From: Pteria penguin | Taxonomy: Eukaryota; Mollusca; Bivalvia; Pterioida; Pteriidae | Direction of reading: 5' to 3' | Assembly: GCA_035048485.1 (NCBI GenBank) | Contig: CM068584.1 | Coordinates: forward strand, 59,831,739-59,895,738 | Length of the DNA: 64,000 nt | Part shown: positions 1 through 10,094 of the stretch, one piece after another | Numbering within the stretch: the stretch's first letter is position 1 | How the letters are laid out: the number at the start of each line of letters is the position of its first letter | Made by a program: the position numbers and the translations under genes | The notes under the pieces: generated by a model | The model's input: only the letters and a program-made list of their open reading frames with translations | Told to the model about the DNA's origin: nothing | Database searches by the model: none

Positions 1-478
1 CCTGTTATTTCGCACGAGCGATGACGCCGTTGTTTCGGGAGGAAGGAAGATACAGTCCAGCATTAATCATATGTAAAGTTTAAAATATCACATAGTTTCA
101 GCGTCAAATAAAGCTAAGAGAGATTTGAAAACTGTATTACAAAGCCCATGTGATTACACAAACAATAGTCATGTGCTCACTTTAAAGTTTGAAGAAAAAA
201 ACCACAAGTAATGTGTGCAATATACTTCAGAGGATGCATGTAAGGGAGTGTGTGTTGTCTGTATTATATCTGCAAAAGGACTTAAAATTATCAATAACAT
301 ATAAATCATGATTAAACGAAACGCCGATTTATATAGGTGTCGAATGAATACAAAAAAATGACATTTATTCATTTATAGCAAAACGTAATAAAGATTGGAA
401 TGTGTGGATCGGGAGTAGCAGTGAGTGGTAGTGAGGCTCGTGAGTGGTAGACCCCCCCCCCCCCCCATTTACATCTAC
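1..478. other. Non-coding flank
   Basis: No supportable gene is seen. The stretch is AT-rich and ends in a 15-C homopolymer at 452-466 that abuts the truncated 3' end of the pogo-type transposase. No terminal inverted repeat could be recognised here. Confidence 0.5.
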
Positions 479-1573
479 TCATGCCTTTGAAAACAGATAA
501 GGGAAAGTCCATTTGTTCACAACATTTAGCGGAGTTTCCGATGTGAACTCCGAACATGATGCATTGTAGGCCGCGTTCAAAGGGCCAAAGACTGACTTAT
601 CCAGTGGTTGAAGCATATGTGTAGTATGCGGCGGTAGTGATAACAAAGTTATGTTGTTTTCCATTGCACACATAAGTATCGCAAGGGTATCGTGCGACGA
701 ATGACCGTCAAGGATGAGTATTTGGGATCGCTCTTCTCCGCAATTCTTGAGGAATACTTCCTCAAACCACAGTTCTCCTAGCTCGTCATTCATCCAGCCA
801 TTAGTTTGGTATGTCCACTCTGATCCTGTAGGCCCGTCTTCTGTGCGAAAGCTCCTCAAGCATACAGAGGTTTTACCCTTTGCAACGAACATGGGGGGCA
901 TTTTTCCTCCATTGGCATTTACACATGCCATTATTGTTATGTTGTCTCGGTTGTCTGCCACCTTGCCCACCGTGTTTCTCGCAGCTTTATCGGCAATTAC
1001 TCTTGTCGGACTGTGTTTAAATGTTTTGCTGGTTTCATCGCAATTCCAGCCTTGGGCAGGCTTCTCTTTCAGACAAAGTTCGTCAAGAACATAGCCCAAG
1101 CACGCAATGTAGTTGTTAACAACTACTGGGTTAGTCATCCGCGCCCTTGATGCTCCGAGTTTCTCGGGCTTTTGCAAGGTAAGTTCAGGGTGGCGTTTCC
1201 TCACGCCATTCCACCAATCTTTTGTTGGGGTTTTATTTTTAAAGGCAGAGATACCCATTCTTTGGCACAGTACTCCGGTTCGCACGAGTAATTGCTTCAG
1301 CGATACTCCTAATCCCCTCTTACTCGCTTCTTTGACAGCTGCCACTAATTTAGTTTCAATTTCCAGTGGAATGGCAGTAGGTCTGCCAGGCTTCTTATCC
1401 ATCGGGCTCACACCAGATACTTTATCCTGAATTGTAGATTTGGGGATCCCAAATTGACCAGAAGCTTGGCGAATAGAGAGGACTCCATTAGAAACTTGGC
1501 TCACAGCCTCTTTCAGCTGTTCTATGCCATACTGCATGCTTGGACCCTTTTTATCGTTGTACTTGCTTGGCAT
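479..1573 (-). CDS. pogo/Tigger-type (CENP-B-like) transposase, 3' truncated
   Basis: This is a cut-and-paste DNA transposase that would bind terminal repeats and cut and join transposon DNA in the nucleus. Residues about 12-60 form a psq/pogo helix-turn-helix (VLSIRQASGQFGIPKSTIQD), followed by a basic GRP(T) hinge and a CENP-B-type second DNA-binding half (KDWWNGVRKRHPEL). The DDE_1 core follows, with acidic residues in NCDET (near 179), LDGHSSH (near 289) and LQPLDKSVF (near 325), the usual DDD arrangement of the pogo group. The frame is open for 364 codons but stops just after YLFSKA, where relatives continue with another C-terminal segment, so the 3' end is lost beside a poly-C tract. 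The start is chosen at the MPSKY methionine because the HTH follows directly. No inverted repeats were located. It is probably an inactive copy; the family call is firm. Confidence 0.88.
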   Translation of the reverse strand: MPSKYNDKKGPSMQYGIEQLKEAVSQVSNGVLSIRQASGQFGIPKSTIQDKVSGVSPMDKKPGRPTAIPLEIETKLVAAVKEASKRGLGVSLKQLLVRTGVLCQRMGISAFKNKTPTKDWWNGVRKRHPELTLQKPEKLGASRARMTNPVVVNNYIACLGYVLDELCLKEKPAQGWNCDETSKTFKHSPTRVIADKAARNTVGKVADNRDNITIMACVNANGGKMPPMFVAKGKTSVCLRSFRTEDGPTGSEWTYQTNGWMNDELGELWFEEVFLKNCGEERSQILILDGHSSHDTLAILMCAMENNITLLSLPPHTTHMLQPLDKSVFGPLNAAYNASCSEFTSETPLNVVNKWTFPYLFSKA

Positions 1574-1802
1574 TTTCTATACATAAAAAAAATTATAATT
1601 AATGACTGTTTCACAATGGAAAGGTAAGGGCCCAAGGAGGAGGGGGGGGGGGGGCAGAAAACGGGGGTAGGGGATAAGCTAATGAGGAATAGCAAGAGGG
1701 ATTTTCTATACGAACTTCATCTCTGACCCATAAATATCGCTGTTTACTTGCGCATATGGATGGACTGTTGATAAATTATGCATCCTATCATTTACCTCTA
1801 AC
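1574..1802. other. Non-coding spacer
   Basis: AT-rich spacer upstream of the pogo-type gene. It contains a 13-G run at 1642-1654. No TIR or promoter motif was identified. Confidence 0.4.
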
Positions 1803-1942
1803 TGTTGGTTGGTTGGTTGATTGGTGTTTTACGTCGCTTTCAACAATATTTCAGTTATATCGCGACATGGAAGCAGGAGGTTACCAACCTCTTAAACATA
1901 GTGGCGCAACCCGGGAATCGAACCCGGATCGTCGGCGCCGCA
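1803..1942 (-). mobile_element. tRNA-derived SINE (short family)
   Basis: Read on the minus strand, the segment begins with a tRNA-like head containing a good RNA polymerase III B box (GGGTTCGATTCCCGG). It continues through a short body and ends with a tail resembling AACTGAAATATTG followed by a (CAAC)n repeat. The tail looks like a diverged relative of the tail on the 43.3-kb SINE and on the LINE at 27.4 kb. Elements of this kind are short non-autonomous retroposons that depend on a LINE reverse transcriptase. Target-site duplications were not resolved. Confidence 0.7.
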
Positions 1943-2069
1943 AACCTCTAACTGTAAACAAGATGCAATCACTTCAAACATATATTACCAGTACATGTAT
2001 TTATTGATGAAAATTTATCATGCTGTGAGTTAATTAATTTTCGCAAATTCGTACAATTAATAGTCCAAA

Positions 2070-2402
2070 CTAAAGAGTTTCCATTTTAATGTCTTCAACT
2101 AATTCGCAAATTTTGACATAGTTGTCTAATACTGTACAGGCACGACACAGTCTACTGGCAACAAATACTATGGAAAGTATTTCTTCAGTTTGTTCCATTT
2201 TGTCCTTTATATGTAAAGTTGTACGAGCTGTTGTGGAATTTTTAAGCTCCTTTATAAGCAAGCTCAGTAACAGTGTCAGCCCTCCATGGTCGAAATACCA
2301 TTCCCTTTCATGGAATCTAAGAAGTTTAGACTTTGACAGAGGGAGAGCATAGTTTTCGTGTATTCCTACTTCCCTTTTGGATATTCCAGTGGTAAACGCC
2401 AT
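2070..2402 (-). CDS. Hypothetical ORF, 110 aa
   Basis: This is an open frame of 110 codons that I do not recognise. It has mixed charged and hydrophobic composition with an amphipathic helix-like stretch (GGLTLLLSLLIKELKN) and two cysteines close together (SRLCRACTV). It reads more like protein than the surrounding AT-rich sequence, but it has no clear promoter, splice context or relatives. It could be a fragment of a transposon gene or a chance frame. Confidence 0.25.
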   Translation of the reverse strand: MAFTTGISKREVGIHENYALPLSKSKLLRFHEREWYFDHGGLTLLLSLLIKELKNSTTARTTLHIKDKMEQTEEILSIVFVASRLCRACTVLDNYVKICELVEDIKMETL

Positions 2403-2409
2403 AGCTGTG

Positions 2410-4360
2410 ACTGAGAATTTGAAATTTAATTTTCAAACTTTTGTCATACAATTGAGAGAGAGAGAGAGGGGGGGGGGGGTGCAACCCTGATGAGAAATTT
2501 AGCTCATTTTGGTCGGAAAAGTTTACGTTTAAGTCAATTTTAGGGCTGCACCTCCCCCTTCCCTTTTCGTACCAAATGGTTGAATATAATAGTCAGGAAA
2601 TTTAAAAATCCGGGCCAAGATCCGTACATCATATGCCGCTTCAGTTAGAAACGTTACATGTAGATCAATTGATGAATAGGGGGGGGGGGGGGGGGTGGGG
2701 GGGTGTGTGAACCATTTTATGAAGGGCAAAATATACGAGGCAGACACACATAACTCAGATCGGAAAGAAAGGCCCAGTCGGGTAAAAACATGACACAGGC
2801 ATTTTAGGCAGATTTTTTTTAATCAATATCAAATATCAATATCAAAATCAGATTTGCTTAGTAGTTTCTAATACTATATGTTGACATACATACAAAGTAA
2901 TGTTGAATTCGATTTGTTACATACCAGAAACTGCTATTAGATATTGGACTTAAGTATGTTGCACCACTTTCAAAATTGCCTCCCGTGAGACTTGAGTTTT
3001 AAAAACTAAGTCAAGGACATTTTTGCACACGCCTCGTAGCCTTTCGGTTCCCTCTGATCTTATCATATTCACGTTAGAAATAAAGAAAAACACTAGACAT
3101 GTACAGAATATATTTATTTCAATACAGTGTTGATAGGATCATGGCAAATACACGTGACAAAAGTGGTGCAGTGTGGCGCTGATTTACCCGCCGTCCGGAA
3201 TTACCCGCACTGCCCCTATATCGTTGGACAGCTGTTATTTATTTATTTAGAGGGAAATGTTTCTGTATCGTAACTCATGTAATGTAAACCCTCATGGAGC
3301 CCCTGTTAATCATTCTTGTAGCTTATCGTGACGTGTAATCTATTAGCAGATGACCAGGTCGCCATAGTGGACATATGTTACTATAGCTTGAAGCTGAACT
3401 GTATGATACTGTATTACACAGTAGGCGACTAATAAGGAGTAATGGAATCGTTCTATAATATCATTATACTGAGACTATTACAACGAGATGTATGGACATC
3501 TGATTGTTAGACAGGAATGCTTGAAACATGTTACTTCCTCACAGTTTTCATATTCACATAGGAAAAACAAGGTGGGAAACAAAATATATGTAATAAGTGT
3601 AACGGGTTAAGTAATGGTAATAAAGAACAGCGCTAGATTTGAATCTATTTCGTCAATCAGATTTAATGATGTTTGTTGATTAGACACTGAAAAATATGTA
3701 AACAACATAAGTATATGGATATAACAATTATCACAATTTGTAAATACATGTATAATCTTTAGGCTTGCTCTCACACGGTATTACAAATATGAATGCACGA
3801 GTTATATCCCGTTAAATACTTTACAAATCTATAAATGCGTGTTTCAAAATAACAATAAAACTTAATGAGTATTATTTCTTTATTTCATCACAACCGATAA
3901 TACATCGATGCAATTTAACATATATATGAACCTATCACATAAGTATCAATTATTTAGTTAATCTAGATCTATAGATTCTCAATTGTTACGGTAAAGCTGT
4001 TTTGTATCAATAAACTTTCATATTTTTTTTAATGAAACGAACTGTTGATGAAGACCGGACTGGATTCTAGCAAGATATTATGAAAGATAAATCTTAAAAT
4101 GTGAAAATTTATTTATTTAGGTCAGTGCAAATTACATGCGATGAGACTACTGTTACTGACCTACTTAAGTTCGGGAACTTATTTTCAAGATTGGGAAACT
4201 ATGTTATGTTCATTTTTCCCGTCAGTATGTACAGTGTATACTTTTTAGTCTCGCTCTCGACCACGACGATCCGTTGAGTGCTTGTTCCGGGTGACGAAGA
4301 TGCAGGAGCAACTTGCAGCACTGGATACATATTGGATCGGAATATCCTTTATGCCTGTTT
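2410..4360. other. Non-coding, AT-rich, with homopolymers
   Basis: About 2 kb without a supportable gene. It holds a GA-rich run ending in 12 G at 2468-2479 and a 17-G run at 2679-2695. If the envelope gene to the right belonged to a complete retroelement, its 3' LTR should lie here, but no polypurine tract plus TG...CA boundary was recognised with confidence. Confidence 0.4.
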
Positions 4361-6306
4361 TCATTTACTCCATAGGTGGTGCGTTAGGTACCATGTTATT
4401 CGTCTTTGTTTTTTTTTTCCTAGTAAAACACATACCTCATGATTAGACAATGCATCAGTTATAAAATTCTCAGTTTCATTGCTATCTACAAAATCATTAG
4501 ACTTTACATGTTTTCTTTGACGGCACAAGGCTTTCAAAAATTCAACTTTACACCTATACTTACAACATAGAAAAATGATTAACCCAATAAACAATGCCAA
4601 TGCCAAAGATATTACTGCATATGCCCAAGTAGGAAAAGATATATCTTCTTCAATAGGTTCAAGGCTATTTAAAGATCGTGTGAAACCATCAATAGGAATT
4701 TCTTTAATTTTTTCCAAGGATTTTGGTATTTAAGAAAGTGTCAAATTAGGAAAAGATCGTTTTACAGGGTTCCAAAATTATTTTTGAGGTATTGAAGTGT
4801 AATTCAAATTATCTAAAATATTCGAAATGTTATAATGACTTTCCTCATAAAAAATGCAGGTATCATAATTTCGCTGGAAGCAAAACAATAGCGTTTATGT
4901 TTAATGAAACCCATTGGAGGCTTGACATTGAATGGTTTAGTGTGTGAATTATGCTTACAAACTTGAGAAAATGTTATTGATTTCTTTGTAGTTACTGCGT
5001 AATGACCATCCGCTATGTATCTGGCCATGGGTAGATACACATTAGGTTATACCATAGTGTTACAGATATCCTTGGCGCGATTCTGCATGAAAAGTGCAAC
5101 AATGCAAAGTTTACTTAAATTCACTGGAAAAATTGCAATTTTAAATCCACAAAATTTCAAAGCTTGCGAGGTGCAACTCGGAACTCAACAACATATATGC
5201 CTTGTACGTTCCGGGTTAATTGCAAAATATTCACGTTCAATAGCATAATTGGCAGCTACAGATACTTTATAAGAAACATTTCTAAAATCATTAGGCATTG
5301 AGATAGGTAAACTGTGTACTTTATAAAGTTCGAACTCCTCATTGATATTTACCAAAGGCAGTGACATCACAACAAATGCTTTTTGATTTTCAATAAAAGT
5401 CGTACATGTTAAAAATTTATAGTAAACCCACAATGTGATAGTTGAAGTGTTGGAGGTAGTTGGTTTTTGATATCTAACAATGTTAATCTTAATTGTGAGG
5501 GACTGATAATAGAAGGGCTTATATGTCCTAAACTTAGCATGTTTAATTACAGGTATAATGTTTCTAAATAAAATTGAGCCGTACTAGTTATCTGCCTAGG
5601 TTAATTCAAATTTAAATGAATTTGGTTTAGAGGTTGCAAAATATCTTAGACGTGCTGTCCTTTTGTAATTATGTCGTCATTGAGTTCATTCTTCCGACAA
5701 GGTAACCATTATACTGTTAATTACCTGTCGATTTTCCGCGACGTGTGTTCTCGTATTGTTTATTAATGTGATATTGTCTTTTACCACGTGTGTTATGGTT
5801 TGTTGATTTTCGGATAATTTCCGTACGTTTGACCTTATCGTACTGCGATCACTTTCTGACACGGTCCCAAATAAGAAACTGAGTGCTTTACCAATAATTG
5901 GTATAAGGGCTCGCCTTCTGCGATGAACTGATTGAATATCGTTATACTGACCACCTATCGTGGTATGAAGCCGTCGCATATCTTCTATTTCTCTAATTAA
6001 ACCTTGTGCTACTCTGTAGTATTGGTTCGAATCTGTTGTGTTATAATGTTTAGCCAAAGCCACAATGGCAAAATATGTCCCGTCAGCCGCTTCACTTAAG
6101 CGTTTTAAGAAATCTTGAAAGGGGGCAAAGTCAATAACAAAGGTCACTAACCACCGAGCGTCCGTTATCGAAACGACATCCAATTTCTGGAAGATGGTAT
6201 TCTGTCGAAGCACTACCGAGGTCGATGTCAGAGGGAGCGTAACGAATAGTAACAACAGAGACCACTGCATCTGTTCAGTCACAGAAAAGAATGACAATAA
6301 GACCAA
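4361..6306 (-). pseudogene. env: Endogenous retroelement envelope (baculovirus-F / errantivirus-like), broken
   Basis: This is a decayed envelope fusion glycoprotein of the F type known from baculoviruses and gypsy-group errantiviruses. The first segment (6306-5686) begins with a hydrophobic signal peptide and then a soluble ectodomain. It contains a four-arginine furin-like site near 5,920 followed by a small-residue and hydrophobic stretch carrying the LFGT-type motif typical of the fusion-peptide region. A heptad-like, N-glycosylation-rich helix comes next. The second segment (5433-5185) is in another frame and matches the mid-ectodomain part of the family. The third (5040-4813) has lost most similarity. 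The last (4717-4361) has a transmembrane helix with a cysteine-rich cytoplasmic start. At least three frame breaks separate these parts, so no functional product is expected. No gag-pol was found directly upstream. Family placement is from motif order, not a database search. Confidence 0.72.
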
Positions 6307-6431
6307 TATAGTTCCTAATATTCCAATGTTTGTTTTTCTTTTTTAATATACAATTATTATTATCATATCTCTTAATATGTACAAAGGTGTTCCTCTTTTA
6401 TATACACTTATAGAAAATTGCCACCGATCTA

Positions 6432-6752
6432 TTAATGGTTGCATTGTTGGCGCGCCATCTGTATTATGGCGTTTAACATGCATGTGGCCGCCTCTGGCGT
6501 CGGGGCGTGCAACCCCGTACGACACACGGATAACTCAGGGTGCCGAACTTCCGCGACCTGGAAGGTCGTTACCACTCGAAAGGGGTAGAGGAGGCTTAAC
6601 CTCCTTAGTAATTCTTCGTACTGTTTGACCGATGACGGTCGTATGCATCTTTCCTCACAGATGGGGCACCCAGACGTCTGTTTATGCAAAGCTTTGATCT
6701 CCATCCCCATCAGTGTCCTCATATGTATGGAGTGGATATTTCGTTGGTCCAT
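6432..6752 (-). CDS. Unrecognised ORF, 106 aa
   Basis: This frame is open for 106 codons. It has a CPIC/C cluster (GCPICEERCIRPS) and an amphipathic stretch (YEELLRRLSLLYP). It lies between the envelope relic and the LINE 5' fragment, in the same orientation as both. It may be a fragment of another element's ORF. No function is assigned. Confidence 0.2.
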   Translation of the reverse strand: MDQRNIHSIHMRTLMGMEIKALHKQTSGCPICEERCIRPSSVKQYEELLRRLSLLYPFRVVTTFQVAEVRHPELSVCRTGLHAPTPEAATCMLNAIIQMARQQCNH

Positions 6753-6789
6753 GCTCTCTACAATAAATCACGTAATTCAGGACACTCTG

Positions 6790-7500
6790 CTAAACGTTTC
6801 CGTTTACTGAGAGTTTGGTGGTTTGTAAGTGGAGAATCCATGAGAAAAGAAGATTCCTTCCCACAACCACCCACCCTCCAGGGAGTGTCTACAAGGACCA
6901 AGCAATATACTGTGGATCTCCAACAGCAATGCACTGGAGTGGTTGTGAGAGTATACTCGACCATACAGAAAATAAATGCATTCAACTGTCAAAACGTTAA
7001 CTCGGTAACCAGTCGAGAAAACACTTAAAAACAGTCAAAACATGCAAATAATCCTCATTCAAAATCGATTGGTCCATAAGCCACCGCCTTCTCAAATATA
7101 AATTGATTTCAAAACTACAAGATATTTAACTCATAGGAAGGTGATGTATAATATACGAAATACTACGAAGAAATATGCAATGAGGGCTTGGCATGACAAA
7201 GCCGATTGATCGGGGTCGGGCCCATCCGACCGCCCGTCTAGCTGAAGTAAGGGCCAAAGTGGAGTGTTGGCAAGAAACAAACCTCAGTTTGAAAATACCC
7301 TCAGCCACCAGGACCCCGTCCTCCAACGACACGGGTTGCATCCCACGGCAAACAGGATGCCTCATTTGGCCTATAACCGCGACCAGCAAGAGGGTGCTTG
7401 GGAATCTTTTATAAGAATTCCCGGGGTGCCTCATTTAGTCGCCTCATACCACACGCAAGAGGTACGGAGGTCCTATTCTTATCACCCTGGGGACCCCACG
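6790..7500 (-). mobile_element. 5'-end fragment of the I/Nimb-like LINE
   Basis: Read on the minus strand, this segment matches the first ~700 bp of the LINE at 21.5 kb. It has the GC-rich leader starting at CCCGTGGGGTCC, then a block with CCTCCAGGGAGTGTC (here in plus-strand sense CCCTCCAGGGAGTGTC), and the start of ORF1 (MDSPLTNHQTLSKRKRLAE, against MASPILNHQTLNKRKRLAD in the 21.5-kb copy). Similarity stops soon after KRKRLAE, so the rest of the element is missing. A 5' fragment without its 3' end is unusual for LINEs, which normally truncate at the 5' side, so later deletion or recombination is likely. Confidence 0.75.
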
Positions 7501-7550
7501 GGTATTCACTCTTTCAAAAGTACGCCGAGAGGGCTTGTAGAGTGAATACC
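7501..7550. repeat. Perfect 12-bp inverted repeat
   Basis: GGTATTCACTCT at 7501-7512 is repeated in inverted orientation as AGAGTGAATACC at 7539-7550, separated by 26 bases. It directly abuts the outer end of the LINE 5' fragment, so it may mark the insertion or rearrangement point. Confidence 0.6.
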
Positions 7551-8155
7551 ACTCTTGCTTTTGTAACTAACTCTTTATTGTGTGTTTTCCAATGTTCTCA
7601 ATTCCTTCGGTTTTCAATAATCTGTACAACTTTTCAGGTCCTAAGTACAAACCATTCTTAGACATTTTTTTACAGTGTTCTCTATAAGGTTATATGTTTT
7701 AGCACGGAGATTACCCGAGCTGGTCATCTCTGTAAGATGAATTCAAGCTACAATTTTCAAACCTCTTGCCCGATGTTGCTCTCAACATGTAAACTTGCCC
7801 GACAGACAGCTCAGCTCTCTAAGAAATCTGAGTACTGATTGAATACGTTAAAGATAAAACAATTACTTATTCTACAAATTTTATTTTCAAACAGCTTCGA
7901 CTACCAGTACAATTGCGATAAAAGACATACTATTCAAACGAAGCATCTAACTAAGAATTGTTAACACTCACGAATATAATTACCATTAAAGAATTTTTTC
8001 AATGTTTCCTTTGTCAGGATCAATGTAAAATTGAACACTTCTGCTAAATCAAACACATTATAAAAACGTCCATATTTCACAGTATAGCATTTCACAAACA
8101 ATGCATAAAGAAAAAGACTTCTTACAACAATCACTCTACAGATTATTTTTATTTC
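7551..8155. other. Non-coding, AT-rich
   Basis: No gene or repeat is recognised in this stretch. It separates the LINE fragment from the PC4-like gene cluster on its right. Confidence 0.35.
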
Positions 8156-8564
8156 TTAATTGTAACTTTTTTCCGGTGTCAAGAAATGAGGCTCTAGCTT
8201 CACTAATTTGGTTAGAAGATTTATCAAATAGTGTCTATCTATTCCAACTTCATCAAATCGTAATTCATTCCATAAGTCACCAAGAATGTGTTTAGGGATA
8301 GGTAGTGAATTTACCTCTTCCCACCATTTGTTCATTACTATGTCTTTGTCCATTTCGTCTAAAGCATCATCGAAACACATTTCTGTGTTCCTCCCCTGAG
8401 AGAAATCTACAATGCTGTCGGAAGTAGGATGAATGTCCTATGAAACATCCATTACATTTATTTTCGAATGCACGCAAGAAAAATTCTAGCATTATCTGCG
8501 CATATAACATGATAAACGATGACATAGCTAGTCTTTTCAAATCACTAGATGTTGTAGAATGCAT
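8156..8564 (-). pseudogene. Small zinc-cluster protein relic, frameshifted
   Basis: Two overlapping minus-strand frames join into one coherent stretch after a single frameshift near 8,375. The upstream part has a potential metal-binding cluster (NKCNGCFIGHSS then QHCRF). The downstream part is acidic then helical (DEMDKDIVMNKWWEEVN) and ends at a stop near 8,156. I recall similar C-x2-C...H...H-C segments in invertebrate proteins that occur with PC4-like domains, but I cannot name the family. It lies just downstream of the PC4-like gene in the same orientation and may be part of the same mobile gene set. Confidence 0.4.
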
Positions 8565-8641
8565 TCTGATCTATACAGCCGCAACAGTCACAGGCAACTT
8601 CGGGACGGTGTTTCACTGGATCGTCGTAGGCGACTAGCTTA

Positions 8642-9106
8642 TTAGGCTAGGCAATTAGGCAACGATTCCACCGAGATATTATCTAGTGGCGGATTGAATT
8701 GTATATGTTTTTCTATTTGATTAACACCGTTACGTTGTGGTACAAAGTCACGTATAACCTGACTACAGTTCTTGATATTTCCCCAACGTCTGTATGTAAG
8801 AAGTACTCCGTTTCTTGTGGGTACATATGGATAATCAGGTCCCTGAGGTCTCCAAAATCTTCGGATGTCCACTGTTGGATAGTATTTGCTGATAGTAATA
8901 TTAAAATTATTTGCAATTTGAATTACTAAGTCCTCTTGTAGAGTAGCTTTATTCCTGCTGGCTGAGTCAACACGGTCTAAATAGTTTTCAAGTACTAGCC
9001 AGTCTGATAGTGAAAATATTATTCCTTTCTTGGTTGGATATAGTTTCTCCTGAGCTGATAAATAGTAATCCTCTCTTAGGTGAAAATTGCAAAGTTCAGA
9101 ATAGTT
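8642..9106 (-). CDS. Protein with two tandem PC4/SUB1-like modules (last exon)
   Basis: This open exon of 154 codons begins after a plausible splice acceptor (ACCTAG, minus strand, around 9,107-9,112) and ends at a TAA at 8,642. It carries two copies of the PC4/SUB1 signature, which in that family forms a single-stranded-DNA-binding coactivator fold. Module 1 is FHLREDYYL, then YPTKKGIIFSLSDWLVLENYL. Module 2 is VDIRRFWRPQG, then PTRNGVLLTYRRWGNI. The DIR/HLRE start, the P-T-K/R-x-G-hydrophobic turn and the W after it recur in both. Human SUB1 has one such module. The upstream exons were not found, so the N-terminus is unknown. No frameshift is seen, in contrast to most neighbours. Domain identity is inference from motifs. 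Confidence 0.55.
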   Translation of the reverse strand, partial: NYSELCNFHLREDYYLSAQEKLYPTKKGIIFSLSDWLVLENYLDRVDSASRNKATLQEDLVIQIANNFNITISKYYPTVDIRRFWRPQGPDYPYVPTRNGVLLTYRRWGNIKNCSQVIRDFVPQRNGVNQIEKHIQFNPPLDNISVESLPNCLA

Positions 9107-9112
9107 CTAGGT

Positions 9113-9756
9113 ACGTGTTTTTTTTTTTCTTGCTGTTGAACTGATAATAAATATCCAAAAGGAATTTTACTGGTGAGTGGGGTAAAATAATCTCTTTTTA
9201 TAAGGTCCATTTCGGTGCGGGTACAATTTGATTGGCTCCATGAAATATGGATTTGATTGGATAAAATATAGAAGCATTGATATGTTTATTGATTTCGTTT
9301 AAAGAAAATCAATAATTAGAAATTACCATTTCTGTATTCTGATGTTTATCACTACAGCAATGTTTTCAATTGTTGTAGAAAGTTAGTACCGTTGATGACA
9401 TATTGCATATTGAATATTGATAAGAAAATAAGTCTTTAAATAAACATAAACTCACGCATGTCATTATATGAAAAAGCTGAAATAAATTTGAAAGTTATCG
9501 AAAAAAATAATACTAAAAGTAACAAAATACATACAAAAAATAAATAAAAAAAGCAGCCAAACAAAAATATTTAAGGTATGAAGTAACAGACAATATACAG
9601 TGACAAAATGATAACACAGTCAAACCCAATAACATGCAAGCTACCGGTCAGGTGCAAACCTGGTCCATGCATTAACAGAGATTACTATCAAACAAAAGCA
9701 AAAGCATATCTCAGTGCAACTTAAGGGGTTTGCCCCTGAAGTTTTAATGTAGGGCA
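9113..9756. other. Non-coding, very AT-rich
   Basis: No gene is recognised. The run of A-rich sequence at 9,500-9,570 is simple. Upstream exons of the PC4-like gene may lie here (a candidate acceptor TTATTATCAG precedes TTCAACAGC on the minus strand), but none has a diagnostic motif. Confidence 0.35.
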
Positions 9757-9970
9757 CGGCAAGCCTGCATTTCAGCCCGAACATGATGCATATTATATGG
9801 AACGGCAAGCCTGCATTTTAGGCCGAACGTGATGAAATATACAGAACGGCAAGCTTGTATTTCAGGCCGAACATGGTGCATATCATACGAAACGGCAACC
9901 CTGCATTTCAGGCCGAACATGTTGTATATCTTGCGGAACGGCAAGCCTGCATTTCAGGCCGAACTTGTAG
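9757..9970. repeat. 46-bp tandem repeat, about 5 copies
   Basis: Units start at 9757, 9803, 9847, 9893 and 9939. Each contains CGGCAAGCCTGCATTTCAGG followed by CCGAACATG and a variable AT-rich spacer. Unit length is 44-46 bp. The frames open through the array simply follow the repeat and are not genes. It lies about 120 bp downstream of the MULE coding end and may be a subterminal part of that element. Confidence 0.85.
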
Positions 9971-10094
9971 AAGGTATGGGTTGAAAAGTATGAGAACAGT
10001 GTAATACGTTTCAATATGTTTAACTGTGCAGAAACGAGAAGTGAAAGTAGTATGTCCGATATGTAACGAGAAAAATCCAAAAACTACAATGGTT

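Noticed and set aside
714..1094. 126-codon plus-strand ORF
   Set aside because: It is an antisense shadow of the pogo-type transposase, whose minus-strand frame has the catalytic motifs.
1912..1942. Possible tRNA 3' half
   Set aside because: Only the B-box region is tRNA-like; the rest is SINE body.
9744..10080. Minus-strand ORFs with repeated FGLKCRLAVP
   Set aside because: They follow the 46-bp satellite; the repetition is of DNA, not of a protein domain.
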